Assembly (NCBI GenBank): GCA_028564705.1
Contig: JAPXFQ010000351.1
Location: 682,001-746,000 of the forward strand
DNA from: Apricaphanius iberus
Taxonomy: Eukaryota > Chordata > Actinopteri > Cyprinodontiformes > Aphaniidae
Reading direction: 5' to 3'
Length of the DNA stretch: 64,000 nucleotides
Both the position numbers and the translations under genes were made by a program. Positions 23,880 through 34,256 of this stretch are shown one piece after another. Every line of letters begins with the position of its first letter. The stretch's first letter is position 1. Below the pieces are notes generated by a model. It was not told the DNA's origin. It did no database searches and saw only the letters and a list, made by a program, of their open reading frames with translations.

Positions 23880-24240
23880 TTGTATGTTCATTCATGACCC
23901 TCCATCTTCTGATAGACCATTCTGCTGCCAGCATGTTGTGGGTCAGGGCAAGTGTGGTAAGGCACACAAGGAGGGCCCGGGTGGGATTCGATCCCATGGC
24001 TCCATTCAGACAAGCAGCCAGGGCGCATAATCAGTCAGAGCCATAGTGATGGGACTCTCCCATTTTTACATCTCTACCCCTCCTTTCACAAGCACGTCAT
24101 TGTGTTCCGTGCAGGGTGCCAGCAATTTTTAATTCATACGATGTTATCAATATCACATGGATCCTGCCAGCAACATGAAATTTGGCAAGGCACACAATGA
24201 GAGCACGGGTGGGATTTGATCCAACACCTTGTCATCCCGC
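23880..24240. repeat. Two diverged copies of a tRNA-like block
   Basis: AAGGCACACAAGGAGGGCCC, then GGTGGGATTCGATCCCATGG (23960-24000), recurs in part as GCAAGGCACACAATGAGAGC, then GGTGGGATTTGATCCAACAC (24188-24227). The GGATTCGATCCC core resembles a tRNA T-arm or Pol III B box. No full cloverleaf is evident, so a SINE-derived duplication is more likely than a tRNA gene. Confidence 0.35.
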
Positions 24241-25239
24241 TCCGGCTCTGCTCTGTGTTTGGAATGCCGAAGGATCTCTTTGTCCCCACATACATCGCAG
24301 TGGCTCTGACATATAAATATATATATATACAATATGATATATACAATATGATTTTGCAGCTACAATAACAGCAAAAACATGCAGAGCAGGAATGCAGCAC
24401 GTAGTACCTCCTTGTTTTCCTCCATTTCCAGATCTTAGCTGCCGTAGTCATTGCTGTCCAATGGCAGCACTGATCGTCATACGCTTGGCTGTGTTTACAA
24501 AATACAGTCCTCTTGCACAAATGACAGCCTGAATAGAAACTGCATCAAAGGACAAAAAAATAAGTTCACTTTTGGTCCAGACCAAACAAATGGACCAAAG
24601 GGCTTTTCTGATCTGACTACACCCTTAGACTGTTCCCACCACCATCTCTGTTTCAGTCACATAACCCTGTGTTTTGCTCTCTGAACCTGTCCGATTTTGC
24701 ACTGATCATCACCTGCACTCATGTATATCAATCTGTTTAATACCTCCCATTTCATTTTTGTTTGTTCTATTTTTTTGTATTCATTGCATGCTTAGAAATG
24801 TTTGTCTAATATTTTGAATCCATTCACACATTGTCAATAAAACCGTTTTGGTTCTGAATCAAAAAAATTGAAGGAATAGAAAAATATTTCATACAAAAAC
24901 TTATATTTAAAAATAAATGTTTTGAACGGATTTGAAGGGTTTTGTGTTTTGAAAATGAGAAAAAAAATTGTATACTGTATGTCATGGAATGTAAACTTTT
25001 GTAACTACTGTAAGTATTGATCATATAGTTTAAAAAACTTGAAACGCTGTATTGCATGTGGAAACATTATCGAAAAGTGACATGGACTGTACATGTTTGC
25101 ATAAGTAATAAGGGGCAGATGTCATAAGATGAACCTTTCTGCTCCTTTTCATTCAAGCTCCATTCATTTCAGTTTGTTCTATTTTACTTTTTCAAATTCA
25201 AAGCCATTATTATCATAACAAAGAAAGATGTTTCCCAGT

Positions 25240-25257
25240 ATAATAATAATAATAATA

Positions 25258-25308
<51 letters not shown>

Positions 25309-25312
25309 AGAT
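25240..25312. repeat. (ATT)n/(AAT)n microsatellite
   Basis: A run of AAT units changes to a long run of ATT units over about 70 bp. Confidence 0.95.
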
Positions 25313-25337
25313 AAAATAAGTATGCAACAATTTCACA

Positions 25338-25374
25338 CAAACGCACACACACACACACATATATATATATATAC
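25338..25374. repeat. (CA)n(TA)n compound microsatellite
   Basis: ACACACACACACACAC is followed by ATATATATATATA just upstream of the first visible spectrin exon. Confidence 0.9.
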
Positions 25375-25507
25375 TTTTGAAGGAAATAAAGATCATACAC
25401 CAGAAACCATGACATACCCTTGATGTGATCTGACAGAAAAACAGCTCATGGTCTCCATCCATTTTACACATGGCTGCAACATGACCTTCCACTTCCCTTC
25501 TCTGCAG

Positions 25508-25741
25508 GCGATGGAGTCTCAGATAGGGGACTTCTACAAGGATATGGGCGAGCTAGGAAGCTTGCAGGGCCTCAGTCTACCCCAGCGAGACCTCATGGCA
25601 GGTGAAAAGGAGGGCGGTGAGCAGTCGGGTGAGGTGGAAACCCGCATCGTTCGCCTTATTGAGCCCCTGAAGGAGAGGCGCCGCATCCTGCTGGCTTCCA
25701 AGGAAATGCACCAGGTTGCCCAGGATCTGGAGGATGAAATA
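25508..25741 (+). CDS. sptbn4: Beta-spectrin (beta-IV-like) exon a
   Basis: First of eleven exons that join into 666 uninterrupted codons. Beta-spectrins pair with alpha-spectrin to form the submembrane actin-linked lattice; beta-IV is the isoform of axon initial segments and nodes, bound to ankyrin-G. This exon (78 codons, phase 0 to 0) follows TCTCTGCAG and ends before GTGAGT. It encodes AMESQIGDFYKDMGELGSLQ, an acidic insert (EKEGGEQSGEVE), then EPLKERRRILLASKEMHQVA, i.e. the end of one repeat and the start of helix A of the next. Isoform choice rests on later segments (CGHSDAATIAEWKDGLNES, LQLLVAQVRQLQENAAQLRT, HEAFRKAAVTWKERFSSLR), which by memory fit beta-IV better than beta-I, II or III. 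Upstream exons (CH domains, early repeats) were not found. Confidence 0.85.
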
Positions 25742-27076
25742 GTGAGTTTTACATCCTCTGTTATATTGAAAGAGAACAAGCATTATCTACATCACTAAGT
25801 TGCTTGTAGTAAGACACATGCTATACAGTTTTAGTCAGAAGGTACAGCCACTCATACTGGACATGAATGTCATCTTAATTTGGGCTTTTAATGATGCATT
25901 TCAATCAGTATTTTTTCAGGATAAAATTCTACAATAAAACAATTTATTTATCAAAACAGGAATTGGGTGCACATTTTTAATTTATTCTAAATATTATTTT
26001 GTCAACACAGGAATTATTACTGTATAAAGCTGGGAGGCAGCTCTTTTTTCTTTGTTTTTAAAAGCTTTTTTAGCAAGAAAACACAGTGACTGAACCAGCT
26101 TCTGACATAAATGTAGCTCAATATTTGACCACTCTTTTAAGCCGAATTGGTAGATTGGTTTTAAAATAGTAGTTTAGTTTCCTGCCATTGGCCTTCCTTT
26201 GTGAACATGATCCATAAATCTGGAACAGTGTTGAGGTTGGGGTTTTCAGGAAGCTTAATGTACATCATCCAAAATTACAGTCGATGCGTGTTATGTGATT
26301 GTCTGGTTGAAATGCCTAGCTGTGTCCAAGTTGGAGCCATCTGACCCAAACTGTCTGACTCAGATAAAAGACAGATTTCACAACAATCAAGGATTATTCT
26401 TGGCTCAAACCCACACCAACGTTTCATGATTAACCAAGGAAAAATATCAAATATTTGGCCACAATAAGAAGAAGAATGCTTGGAGGAGTCAAGGTGAGGC
26501 TCTCAAATCCTAGAAGACGTTATCATCCAGCTAAGGGTCTACTTGTCCCCAGTGTCTACGGGTGGATCGTACAAAGCAGTGGGAATGATGGAGAAGACGA
26601 ACTACCTCCACATTCACTGAACAATAAGTGTTCATGTTTAAACAGGACAGTGATTGTAAACATATCCAATGTAAATGAACCATTTCTGATAGGAAAACTG
26701 ATCAAACATTGAAAATTAGTTGGAGATCATGTTTACACATATTTGAGCTTGTATGTATATTTTTTACCCTGCATTAGAGAAATTCTACAATAATTTCAAA
26801 CTTTTGCTCAATCCCTGTTTCAAAGAAATAGTGAAAGTTTTTGATGTATGGTCATTCCTTTTAAGAAAACAGGATGAATCAAATTCATCTTTAAAAACCC
26901 AAAATAAGTATGAAATCTATTCCCCTTGGGGAGTCTAAACTAACATTATGAAAAATGTTTAAAAATAAACAATGAACTTTATATAGTCTTTTGGCTTTGT
27001 TTACATTTCATGAAAAGTGTGAATTTTTTAAATGCTCATTCTTAAATTCTAAATGATCTGCTTGTTCTTGTTGAAG
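25742..27076. other. Spectrin intron with possible decayed Tc1-like sequence
   Basis: About 26210-26640 has phrases reminiscent of a badly decayed Tc1-like transposon, but no clear transposase motif or terminal repeat pair. The rest is AT-rich. No exon is recognised. Confidence 0.3.
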
Positions 27077-27166
27077 CTGTGGATCCAGGAAAGGCTTCCT
27101 TTAGCATCATGTAAAGATTATGGGAATAACCTCCAGAGTGTGCAGCAGCATGTCAAAAAGCACCAG
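27077..27166 (+). CDS. sptbn4: Beta-spectrin exon b
   Basis: A 30-codon exon (phase 0 to 0) between TTGTTGAAG and GTACAAG. It encodes LWIQERLPLASCKDYGNNLQ, then SVQQHVKKHQ. It is the conserved start of a spectrin repeat helix (W at the usual position; family form LWVEERMPLA). In frame with exon a (..LEDEI) and exon c (TLQRELTG..). Confidence 0.88.
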
Positions 27167-27240
27167 GTACAAGTCATGGATAGGTCACCTGAAAGGTAGA
27201 TGTTCTTATCCTAAAAAATAATCTCTGATCTGTCCTTTAG

Positions 27241-27519
27241 ACACTCCAGAGAGAGCTGACAGGGCGGCGGGCTCGGATTGAGGAGGTGCTAGATCGGGCT
27301 GCAATCATTGCCTCGCTAAGAACTCCAGAGGTGGACTTTGTGCGTGAGGGGGCGGGGCATGTGCGACAGCTCTGGGAGGTGTTGCAGCTGGAGACGGAGA
27401 GGCGCTCTGTGATGCTGGATGCTGCCCTCCAGTCTCAGCAATATTACAACGAGGCAGCAAAAGTGGAGTCCTGGCTGTCAGGGCAGAAGCTCCACGTTGC
27501 CAACGAAGAGAAAGGCACG
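27241..27519 (+). CDS. sptbn4: Beta-spectrin exon c
   Basis: A 93-codon exon (phase 0 to 0) between TGTCCTTTAG and GTACGT. It encodes TLQRELTGRRARIEEVLDRA, a middle part with GHVRQLWEVLQLETERRSVM, and YYNEAAKVESWLSGQKLHVA, one full repeat core plus the start of the next. The conserved Trp residues (LWEVL, SWLSGQ) are present. Confidence 0.9.
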
Positions 27520-27633
27520 GTACGTATGCATGTGACCTTCAAACAGGGTCCAATTTGTGTTAACCCACACAAACCGGTATCACAGTGAACATGTTACATC
27601 TGATGTAGCTGACATTATTGTGACCTTTTACAG

Positions 27634-27764
27634 GATGAGGCAAGCACCCTGCAGCTACTGAAGGCCCACCTGGCTCTGGAGCAAACAGTAGAAACATATG
27701 CAGAGACAGTAGGCATGCTCTCCCAGCAATGCCAGCATTTACTGGAACTGGGACACCCAGAGAG
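27634..27764 (+). CDS. sptbn4: Beta-spectrin exon d
   Basis: Phase 0 to 2, 131 bp, between TTTTACAG and GTGGGC. It encodes DEASTLQLLKAHLALEQTVE, then LSQQCQHLLELGHPE. The HPES at the junction with exon e is a conserved beta-spectrin turn. Confidence 0.9.
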
Positions 27765-27794
27765 GTGGGCTTTGAACACTACACTTATAATTCA

Positions 27795-29110
27795 GGGTCG
27801 TAAAAAAAGTATTTGCCTTTTAACGTAGTCCTTCTGTGTTTACTTTTTTGTCTCACCTAAATGTTTCAGATCTTAAAACACATTGTAATTACCTGAGTAA
27901 TTGAACGATTTCATTTATTAATGGATAAGCTATGTAAACCAACCTGGCATCATGTGACAAACTATTCACTCCCCTTGTTAAATAAAAACGTAACAGATAA
28001 AACATTTTTTTTGTTCTGCTTCACACACCACGCCCAGGCCTCATCACTGCCTGACCTGCAGAATCCAGAATCCAATTAAATAGAACATGGCTGACATCAT
28101 GAAGTAAAGATCTCAAAAAGTCAAAAAAACAAGACATCAAGTCTGATGTAAGGACATTCAAACACAGATAAAAAATAAAGTCAATGGCATCTATCAGCAT
28201 TAAAAAGTTTACAAATTGAAAACAGTGACAGCCATTATCAATGAATGGAGAAAACATAGAACAATGGTGAACCTACCGAGAAGAGGCCAGCCAACCAAAA
28301 TGATTCGAAATAGTTCATAAATGACTCATCCAGGAAGTCACAAAATAACCTACAACACCATCTTAAAGCAGCAGTCCAGAATATTTGAGCAAGATAGATT
28401 TTTTTTTTAGATTTTTTCAAAACTTTGCTTCTCCCCACCCCTTCTCCCTCTAGCCCCACCTCAACAAATGGGCACGTGCATCACCTGTGATTTCACAGCA
28501 TGTCATTGTGTACTTTATTAATAAAAGTTTTATTGATTTGCTTTATTGAATATATAACTGTCTTACCTGTTCATCAGAAAAGCTGCCAAAGCTACGTTGG
28601 TTGGTTATGTACCATTATGGCAACTGTAAACATGAAGACACGGAGCGGCCTATGTGGGCGGCCCACTCTCCACAGGTTTGCGCGATGCGCATGCAGATTA
28701 ATTGATAGCCAACTATGTGGAAACTCAAATTTTATTGGCTAACAAAATGTGGGTTCACTATTTATGCATAAGGGTCTATGGGAGCAAGTACGGCCTTAAG
28801 AAGAACCAATATAGTGGAACACCACCCATATATCACGGTATATAACCTAACTATCATTAAAAAGATTTAGAAAACTTTGATATTCTCCGGACTGCAGCTT
28901 TAAGATCTGCATGCTTTATTGCCTCAGTTAAGATGAAAGGTCGTTATTCGTCAATAATAAAGAGACTGGCAGGCAAAATGGCATCTACAAGAGACTTGGT
29001 CTGGAATATTTTTATTGCATAAGGACTTCAGCAGCTTGCCATAAATCATGGCAAGCTGCCATAATTTATGGCAAGCAGCAGAAAACTAAAGGCAAATGTC
29101 TGGACATCAT
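27795..29110 (+). mobile_element. Decayed Tc1-like element (split by a MITE)
   Basis: It starts near GTAAAAAAAGTATTTGCC, a typical Tc1-family inverted-repeat start, and continues with non-coding leader text (CCAGGCCTCATCACTGCCTG, GACTCATCCAGGAAGTCACA, then GCCTCAGTTAAGATGAAAGG after the MITE) that is characteristic of this Tc1 family's transposase region. The transposase frame is destroyed. A related decayed copy lies at 62330-63815. Confidence 0.6.
28362..28904. mobile_element. MITE with about 25-bp inverted ends, inside the Tc1-like element
   Basis: The left end CTTAAAGCAGCAGTCCAGAA and right end TTCTCCGGACTGCAGCTTTAAG are imperfect inverted repeats. The flanks (ACAACACCAT on the left, ATCTGCATG on the right) join the interrupted Tc1 text. 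It has no coding capacity. The target duplication is unclear. Confidence 0.65.
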
Positions 29111-29511
29111 GACCTTTACCCTGCAGTGCACTTATGTTATGCAGTATGACAATCACCTTGTTCATTTTTGAAAACCTTCCGTTGTGAAAATAAAAACAGT
29201 TCTACAAAGAACAGTGTGTCAAATTTCTTAACAGGGATGTAAGACTGTCAATGAGACTCTCTGATTGTTGCCACGAATGCTTGATGGTAGCTCTTGCTGT
29301 CTAAAAGGGCACCACTAGTTACTGAGTTCAGAGTCTAATTTTGTATTTACAAAAAAATGCCTTTGAGGAATCTAAAACAGTTGAGTGGTACAAAAAGGCA
29401 AAAACAAGAATTGTTTGATGAAGCCAATACTTCTTTAGAGCACTCCCCTGGACTGGACTGTTAGTTTTCTGTTTGTGGCTGTATCATTGTCTTTTTCCTT
29501 CTTTTCGGCAG

Positions 29512-29716
29512 TGAGCAGATTACTAAGCAGCAGTCCCATATAGACCGACTGTATGTGTCCCTGAAAGACATGGTGGAGCACCGAAAAAACAAACTGGAAC
29601 AACAGTACTGGCTCTACCAGCTCAACAAGGATGTTGAGGAGTTGGAGAAGTGGATCACTGAGCGTGAGGCTGTGGCAAGTTCTACTGAGCTGGGCCACGA
29701 CCTGGAGGAAGTGACG
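29512..29716 (+). CDS. sptbn4: Beta-spectrin exon e
   Basis: Phase 2 to 0, 205 bp, between TTTTCGGCAG and GTTAGT. It encodes SEQITKQQSHIDRLYVSLKD, then KLEQQYWLYQLNKDVEELEK and WITEREAVASSTELGHDLEE. The EQQYWLYQL phrase is the feature I associate with beta-IV. A 9.1-kb transposon-filled intron follows. Confidence 0.92.
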
Positions 29717-30044
29717 GTTAGTCCATCAGCATGGTTCTAGTATCTGTTTTACCACAGGAAACATATCTGAGGATAACAAATAAGCAATGATCTCACAACA
29801 CAACAATAGAAAAGAACAGAACAATACCTGCACTTTATTTTGACTTTGACTTAACTGAATATAAGGTAAAATGATTTATTTTCAGTCTTCATACTAATTT
29901 CAATTTAAATTAGTTTTAATTCATTAAACTAATTTTATTTTAAACTTTGAAGATGTTTATCTGTCTAGTAGAAAATCTGACCTAAATCCTGTTGTTATAG
30001 GAAGGAAAATTTCAGACCACTATTTTAAGTTTTTTGTCTGAAAG

Positions 30045-30245
30045 GGTTAATACCAATGGCCGCTGGCTGCTCTGCTTTGTGACCGCATACCATGGAGGCC
30101 GCCATTGCTCCTCCCTTGCTGTAGTACCTCCATTTGGCCGCTAGGCCCCCATTGAAAAGCATTGGACTTTAGACACGTTAAAAACAACTTTAATGCCTGG
30201 TGCCCATTTTTTTTAAACTTTCTATGGCTACATATTCTTCCTGAG
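30045..30245 (-). repeat. Interspersed repeat R2, copy 3 (partial)
   Basis: Inverted match to 18430-18640: CATACCATGGAGGCCGCCAT, TACCTCCATTTGGCCGCTAG, ACGTTAAAAACAACTTTAAT and CTATGGCTACATATTCTTCC. It ends at TGAGATAACAG, the same point as the other copies, which marks a shared element boundary or truncation. Confidence 0.7.
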
Positions 30246-30289
30246 ATAACAGAGATAAAAAGCCTCTTGTTCCGCCTTGCAGGCGGAAC

Positions 30290-30505
30290 AAGAAGCACTG
30301 CCTGACCTGAACTCAATTGAGCACATCTGGCGCATCATGTCTCGCTGTATCCACCAATACCACAATGCACCACAGACTGTCCGGGAGTTGAGGATGCTTT
30401 TGTTCAGGTCTGGGAGGATATCCCTCAGAAAACCTTCCACCACCTCATCAGGAGTATGTCCAGGCATTGTAGGGAATACATAGAGGCAAATGGAGACATG
30501 CAGTC
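30290..30505 (+). pseudogene. Tc1-like transposase C-terminal fragment
   Basis: It encodes PDLNSIEHIWRIMSRCIHQY, the segment around the third catalytic residue (S/P-D-x-N-P-I-E-x-x-W in the family; here PDLNSIE), then after one frame change text for EDIPQKTFHHLIRSMSRH. Only the last third of a transposase is present. Confidence 0.8.
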
Positions 30506-30514
30506 CAACCACAG

Positions 30515-30612
30515 TAATCCTTTATACTGAACAAACATGTGGAGAGGAAAAACTCCCCTTTAACAGGAAGAAACCTGCAGCAGAATCTGGCTCAGTACAA
30601 GCAGCAACGCTG
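30515..30612 (-). mobile_element. L2 3' UTR fragment
   Basis: GGAAAAACTCCCCTTTAACA, then GGAAGAAACCTGCAGCAGAA matches the reversed L2 3' UTR also seen at 19490-19540 and 34495-34545. It lacks both the tail and the ORF. Confidence 0.65.
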
Positions 30613-30839
30613 GATTACTATAAGGGCATTATGGGCACAGGCCCAGGGGCCCAAGCCCACTGTGGGGCCCATGCCTACGGGGGATCCACTTGAGCAGTTT
30701 AAGAAAGAAAAAATTGTCTTCAAATTTCAAATATTGCAGAGATCGGATCTGGTGGAGATAACCAGTAAGAGCCACACTATTTTTATTTTGCCTTAACAGA
30801 GTTGCATGGTTCTTAAGGCACAATTAGGGAAACCATAAT

Positions 30840-31880
30840 AACATACCCCACCACTAATATCATTATTGACTACTGATTACTCCTTACAAAAGTAACTTAG
30901 TTACTTTACTGATTACGTTATTTTAAAGTTAACTAAGTTATATTACAAGTTACTTTATTAGTTACTTTCAGCAGCTGCATGTATCACTTCCCACTGCCTC
31001 AACATAGAAACAATAACCAGTTTTGCCAATACTCACTTTATTGGAAGTACATTTTAACAGTAAGGCCCAAAATATACTTGTTTTGTAACCTCACATTGAC
31101 ACCAGCAACTGTGAGGTAACAAGCTGCGTCTTTGGGACCTACTAGCTTGCTCACTGCAAGTACTACTGGAGAGTTCCACTAGGGGGCAGACTCACAGTAC
31201 AGATTACAGAACTCAGACTCAGGCCAAAACAAATATGACCATAAAGGAGATGATCAGCTGTTTCAGATTACGACAGAAAAAGACGGCAGCAGTGTTTTTG
31301 AAGGTATGTAAAACCATATTTTCTGCTAGTGTTGCTTGTTTTCCTAATGCTTTTGCCACCATGTGGCTTGAATCAGTCGGCCTATTCTCTTCTGATCTCT
31401 AGCATCAACAAGGCATTTTGGCCCACAGGACTGCCGCATACTGGATGTTTTTCCCTTTTCACACCATTCTTTGTAAACCCTAGAAATAGTTGTGCGTGAA
31501 AATCCCAGTCACTGAGCAGATTGTGAAATACTCAGACCGGCCCATCTGGCACCAACAGCCATGCCACGCTCAAAATTGCTTAAATCACCTTTCTTTCCCA
31601 TTCTGACATTCAGTTTGGAGTTCAGGAGATTGTCTTGACCAGGACCACACCCCTAAATGCATTGAAGCAACTGCCATGTAATTGGTTGATTATATAATTG
31701 CATTAAGGAAAAATTGAACAGCTGTTCCTAATAATCCTTTAGGTGAGTGTATATCTTTTTACTTAAGAAAACTACCAAAAATAGTAAAGTTCAGTGGCTT
31801 AAACAAGTAACTTTAATCTGATTACCTGTATGGTAATGCGTTAGATTAGTCATTACGGAAAATGTGCTCAGTGGGAGTAG
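30840..31880. repeat. Unclassified fish repeats in spectrin intron
   Basis: Two repeated patterns occur: 30870-30970 and 31790-31860 (iterated AGTTACTTT/AAGTAACTT words, likely opposite ends of one DNA element), and 31390-31750 ending CCTAATAATCCTTTAGGTGA, a text common in fish transposon remnants. No reading frame is supported. Confidence 0.35.
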
Positions 31881-32764
31881 TAGTAAGAGAATCGAAAATG
31901 ATTGAAAAAAGTCGGTTTCTATAAATGAATGAGAGTAAGATGGCAATACGTGTTTATTAAGAAGTCGTCATCTACTGACAGGTCCTTTATTAACTATATG
32001 GAAGAAAATCAGGAAAAAGAAGATGTGGATGACTGTGAGCCACTCAGCCAACCTCTTAGCTACATAGCCTAAAGCTAGCTGTGGCAGCAGCTCAAACTGG
32101 GTTTATCCGGTATGTTATGCAGCATTGTGGGGGACAGCTGACGAAAATAGTCACGCTGTTCTCATCAATGGTGGAGCTGCTGCTTCATCCTTTGGCGAAG
32201 TTTGAGGGGTAGAGTGCGCTCTAATTAAAGAGTAACTCACCCCCCTATCAGAGTATAACCCTGCCTACATTTCTTTTTGAAAACGGCTCAACAGGAGGCG
32301 TTGCCTGGTGGACCAGTGAACACGCAGGGGGGATGAAGGGCTGGGCATGGTCTGGGCTGTGACTGACATGTTGCAGCAGAGTCACAGACGGCCAGGAAGA
32401 TGGGGAAAGCCACAGTGACACAAGCTTCATATCCTCAGAGGGATATAATCTGGAGGTTGAAGATTTTCTCCACCTCCTTCAACAGAAGGAACAGAGTAGA
32501 GGGAGAAGGGTTTTGTGGAGGAAGTGAGCGGCCCTGAGCCATATCGTTTCCAGCCGTTGTCTTGTTCTCTGCTTAGGACAGTAGCAGATACTGTATGACA
32601 GGCGGATGTGATCATACAACGGCACTTCTGGGCGGCATTTTAAATGGCGCTTTTTCAAAATAAATGCAGTTCCAGGCATCATATTTTCAAAAGAAATGCT
32701 GTTCCAGGGCACGGCATTTCAAGCCGCATTTGTATCAAAATAAAGGCCATTTAAAACGCTGCTC
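31881..32764. other. Non-coding stretch
   Basis: No gene, RNA or repeat family recognised. Short ORFs here lack family motifs. Confidence 0.35.
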
Positions 32765-33556
32765 AGACTGTGTATACTAAATAGGAGAGGTTCTAGGATG
32801 GAGCCCTAGGGGGACCCCGAATGTGATTTTTTTTTTTTGCACCGTGACTCCGACCCAGTTCTCTAGACGTTCCAGTAATATATCATGATCAACAGTGTCA
32901 AACGCTGCACTGAGGTCTAATAGTACAAGTAATGTGGATTTACCACGGTCAGTATTTATACAGATGTCATTGAAGACTTTGACGAGAGATGTCTCTGTGC
33001 TGTGGTGCCTACGAAAACCAGACTGATAAAAATCAAAGCGGTTGTCCATTGTTAGGAATCTGTTAGAAACTGTTTGAACACATCTTTTTCAATATATTTT
33101 CTGATAAATGGGAGATTAGAGATTGGTCTGTAGTTTTGCATTAATGTGCTGCCTAGGTTCTTCTTTTTTTAGTACTGGTTTGATAACTGCTGTTTTTAAT
33201 GCTTGTGGGTAAACACCTGATAGGAGGTATGAGTTAACTATTTGGATCAGATCCGTCCTGATGACTGGGAGGACATTTTTAAGAAAACCTGTTGGTAAGA
33301 TATCCAAGCAGAGGATGGCGAAGCTTAGTTTGTTAATAATTTCATCAAGGCTCGATTGGTTCATTGTTTGGAAATCAGTCATTTTGTCAGCGTGGGTGTT
33401 AACTGGGCATAACATTGGTAGTCGGGTTGAAACTGATGTACTAATTGACTTTCTGTTGTCAAGATCGTTTCAATAAAGATGCTGGCAAATACATTGCAGG
33501 TCCAGCTGGAGCTTAGTTTGCGGGCTACTGTCACAAGAGGAGTAGTTAATGTCTTC
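32765..33556 (-). pseudogene. LINE-B copy 2, reverse transcriptase part
   Basis: The minus strand encodes TTPLVTVARKLSSS near 33540, LSFAILCLDILPTGFLKNVL near 33320, YQSGFRRHHSTETSLVKVFN near 33010, and [20 protein letters not shown] near 32920, ending GVPLGL near 32800 after a damaged region. It stops before the YADD motif. It is separated from its upstream part by the Penelope-like fragment. Confidence 0.8.
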
Positions 33557-34050
33557 ACTGTAGGCCTGTGAATATTCTCATTCATCCAGGTCATGGTTAT
33601 CTCAAGGAAATTTCAATCGAACACAACTGGACTTGGTAATTTGTCTTTGAAGACGTTTCACCTCTTATCCAAGAGGCTACATCAGTTAATGCTCGCCGCT
33701 GACCAGGCTGGGACTAGTCCAACTAACTGGTGAGGAGACTCAGCTATTTAACCTCTTGGAGGGCTTTTACAAGACTGATTATGTCATTGGATCCTTTGTG
33801 CTCCATGTCTTAACGACGGTCGTTGGCGTGTCGCCTATTGGTGGAGGTTAGGTTTCGGCTTCATTAGTGAAGTTGATTTGAAGTGAAGTGAATTTTGGAG
33901 GGAGTTGTCCAGTGTAAGTCGTTCTGCTACTGTGGCCAAGGCCTCCATGGTAGGAATACAGGTGAACAGTGAAGTCACGTCATAGGAAACCATTGTCTCA
34001 TCTGGATCTATTTTTAGGTTCCAGACTTTGTTCACAAAGTCTATGGAGCA
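33557..34050 (-). mobile_element. Penelope-like retroelement fragment
   Basis: The minus strand 34035-33835 encodes KIDPDETMVSYDVTSLFTCI and PTMEALATVAERLTLDNSL, the catalytic palm motif (V-S-x-D-V-T-S-L-F-T) of Penelope-like reverse transcriptases. Downstream, CTTATCCAAGAGGCTACATC and AACGACGGTCGTTGGCGTGT are typical of fish Penelope-like 3' regions. It is inserted between two LINE-B segments that would otherwise be continuous. Severely truncated. Confidence 0.75.
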
Positions 34051-34256
34051 AATAATGTCCTCGCATTAGTGTTGTTTCTGTGAATTATTTCAGAGAAGAA
34101 GGATTCCCTTGCAACCTTCAAGGTTAATTGATATTTGTTGAGACTCTCTTTGTATATCTCATAATGAACCTGGAGTCGAGTTTTCCGACATTTTCTCTCG
34201 GCTAATTGACATTCCCTTTTTCCACTACATACTAGTGGATTGCTTCTCAAATTCAA
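34051..34256 (-). pseudogene. LINE-B copy 2, linker between endonuclease and RT
   Basis: The minus strand encodes CRKTRLQVHYEIYKESLNKY, then ARESFFSEIIHRNNTNARTL, the linker region that precedes TVKTLTTPLVTVA at 33555 in this family. It ends where the L2 tail at about 34250 begins. Confidence 0.7.

Noticed and set aside
23960..24000. tRNA gene
   Set aside because: Only a T-arm-like core is visible; no acceptor, D or anticodon arms could be drawn.
25448..25507. Open frame upstream of spectrin exon a
   Set aside because: It reads through the polypyrimidine tract and acceptor (CTTCTCTGCAG); it is intron sequence.
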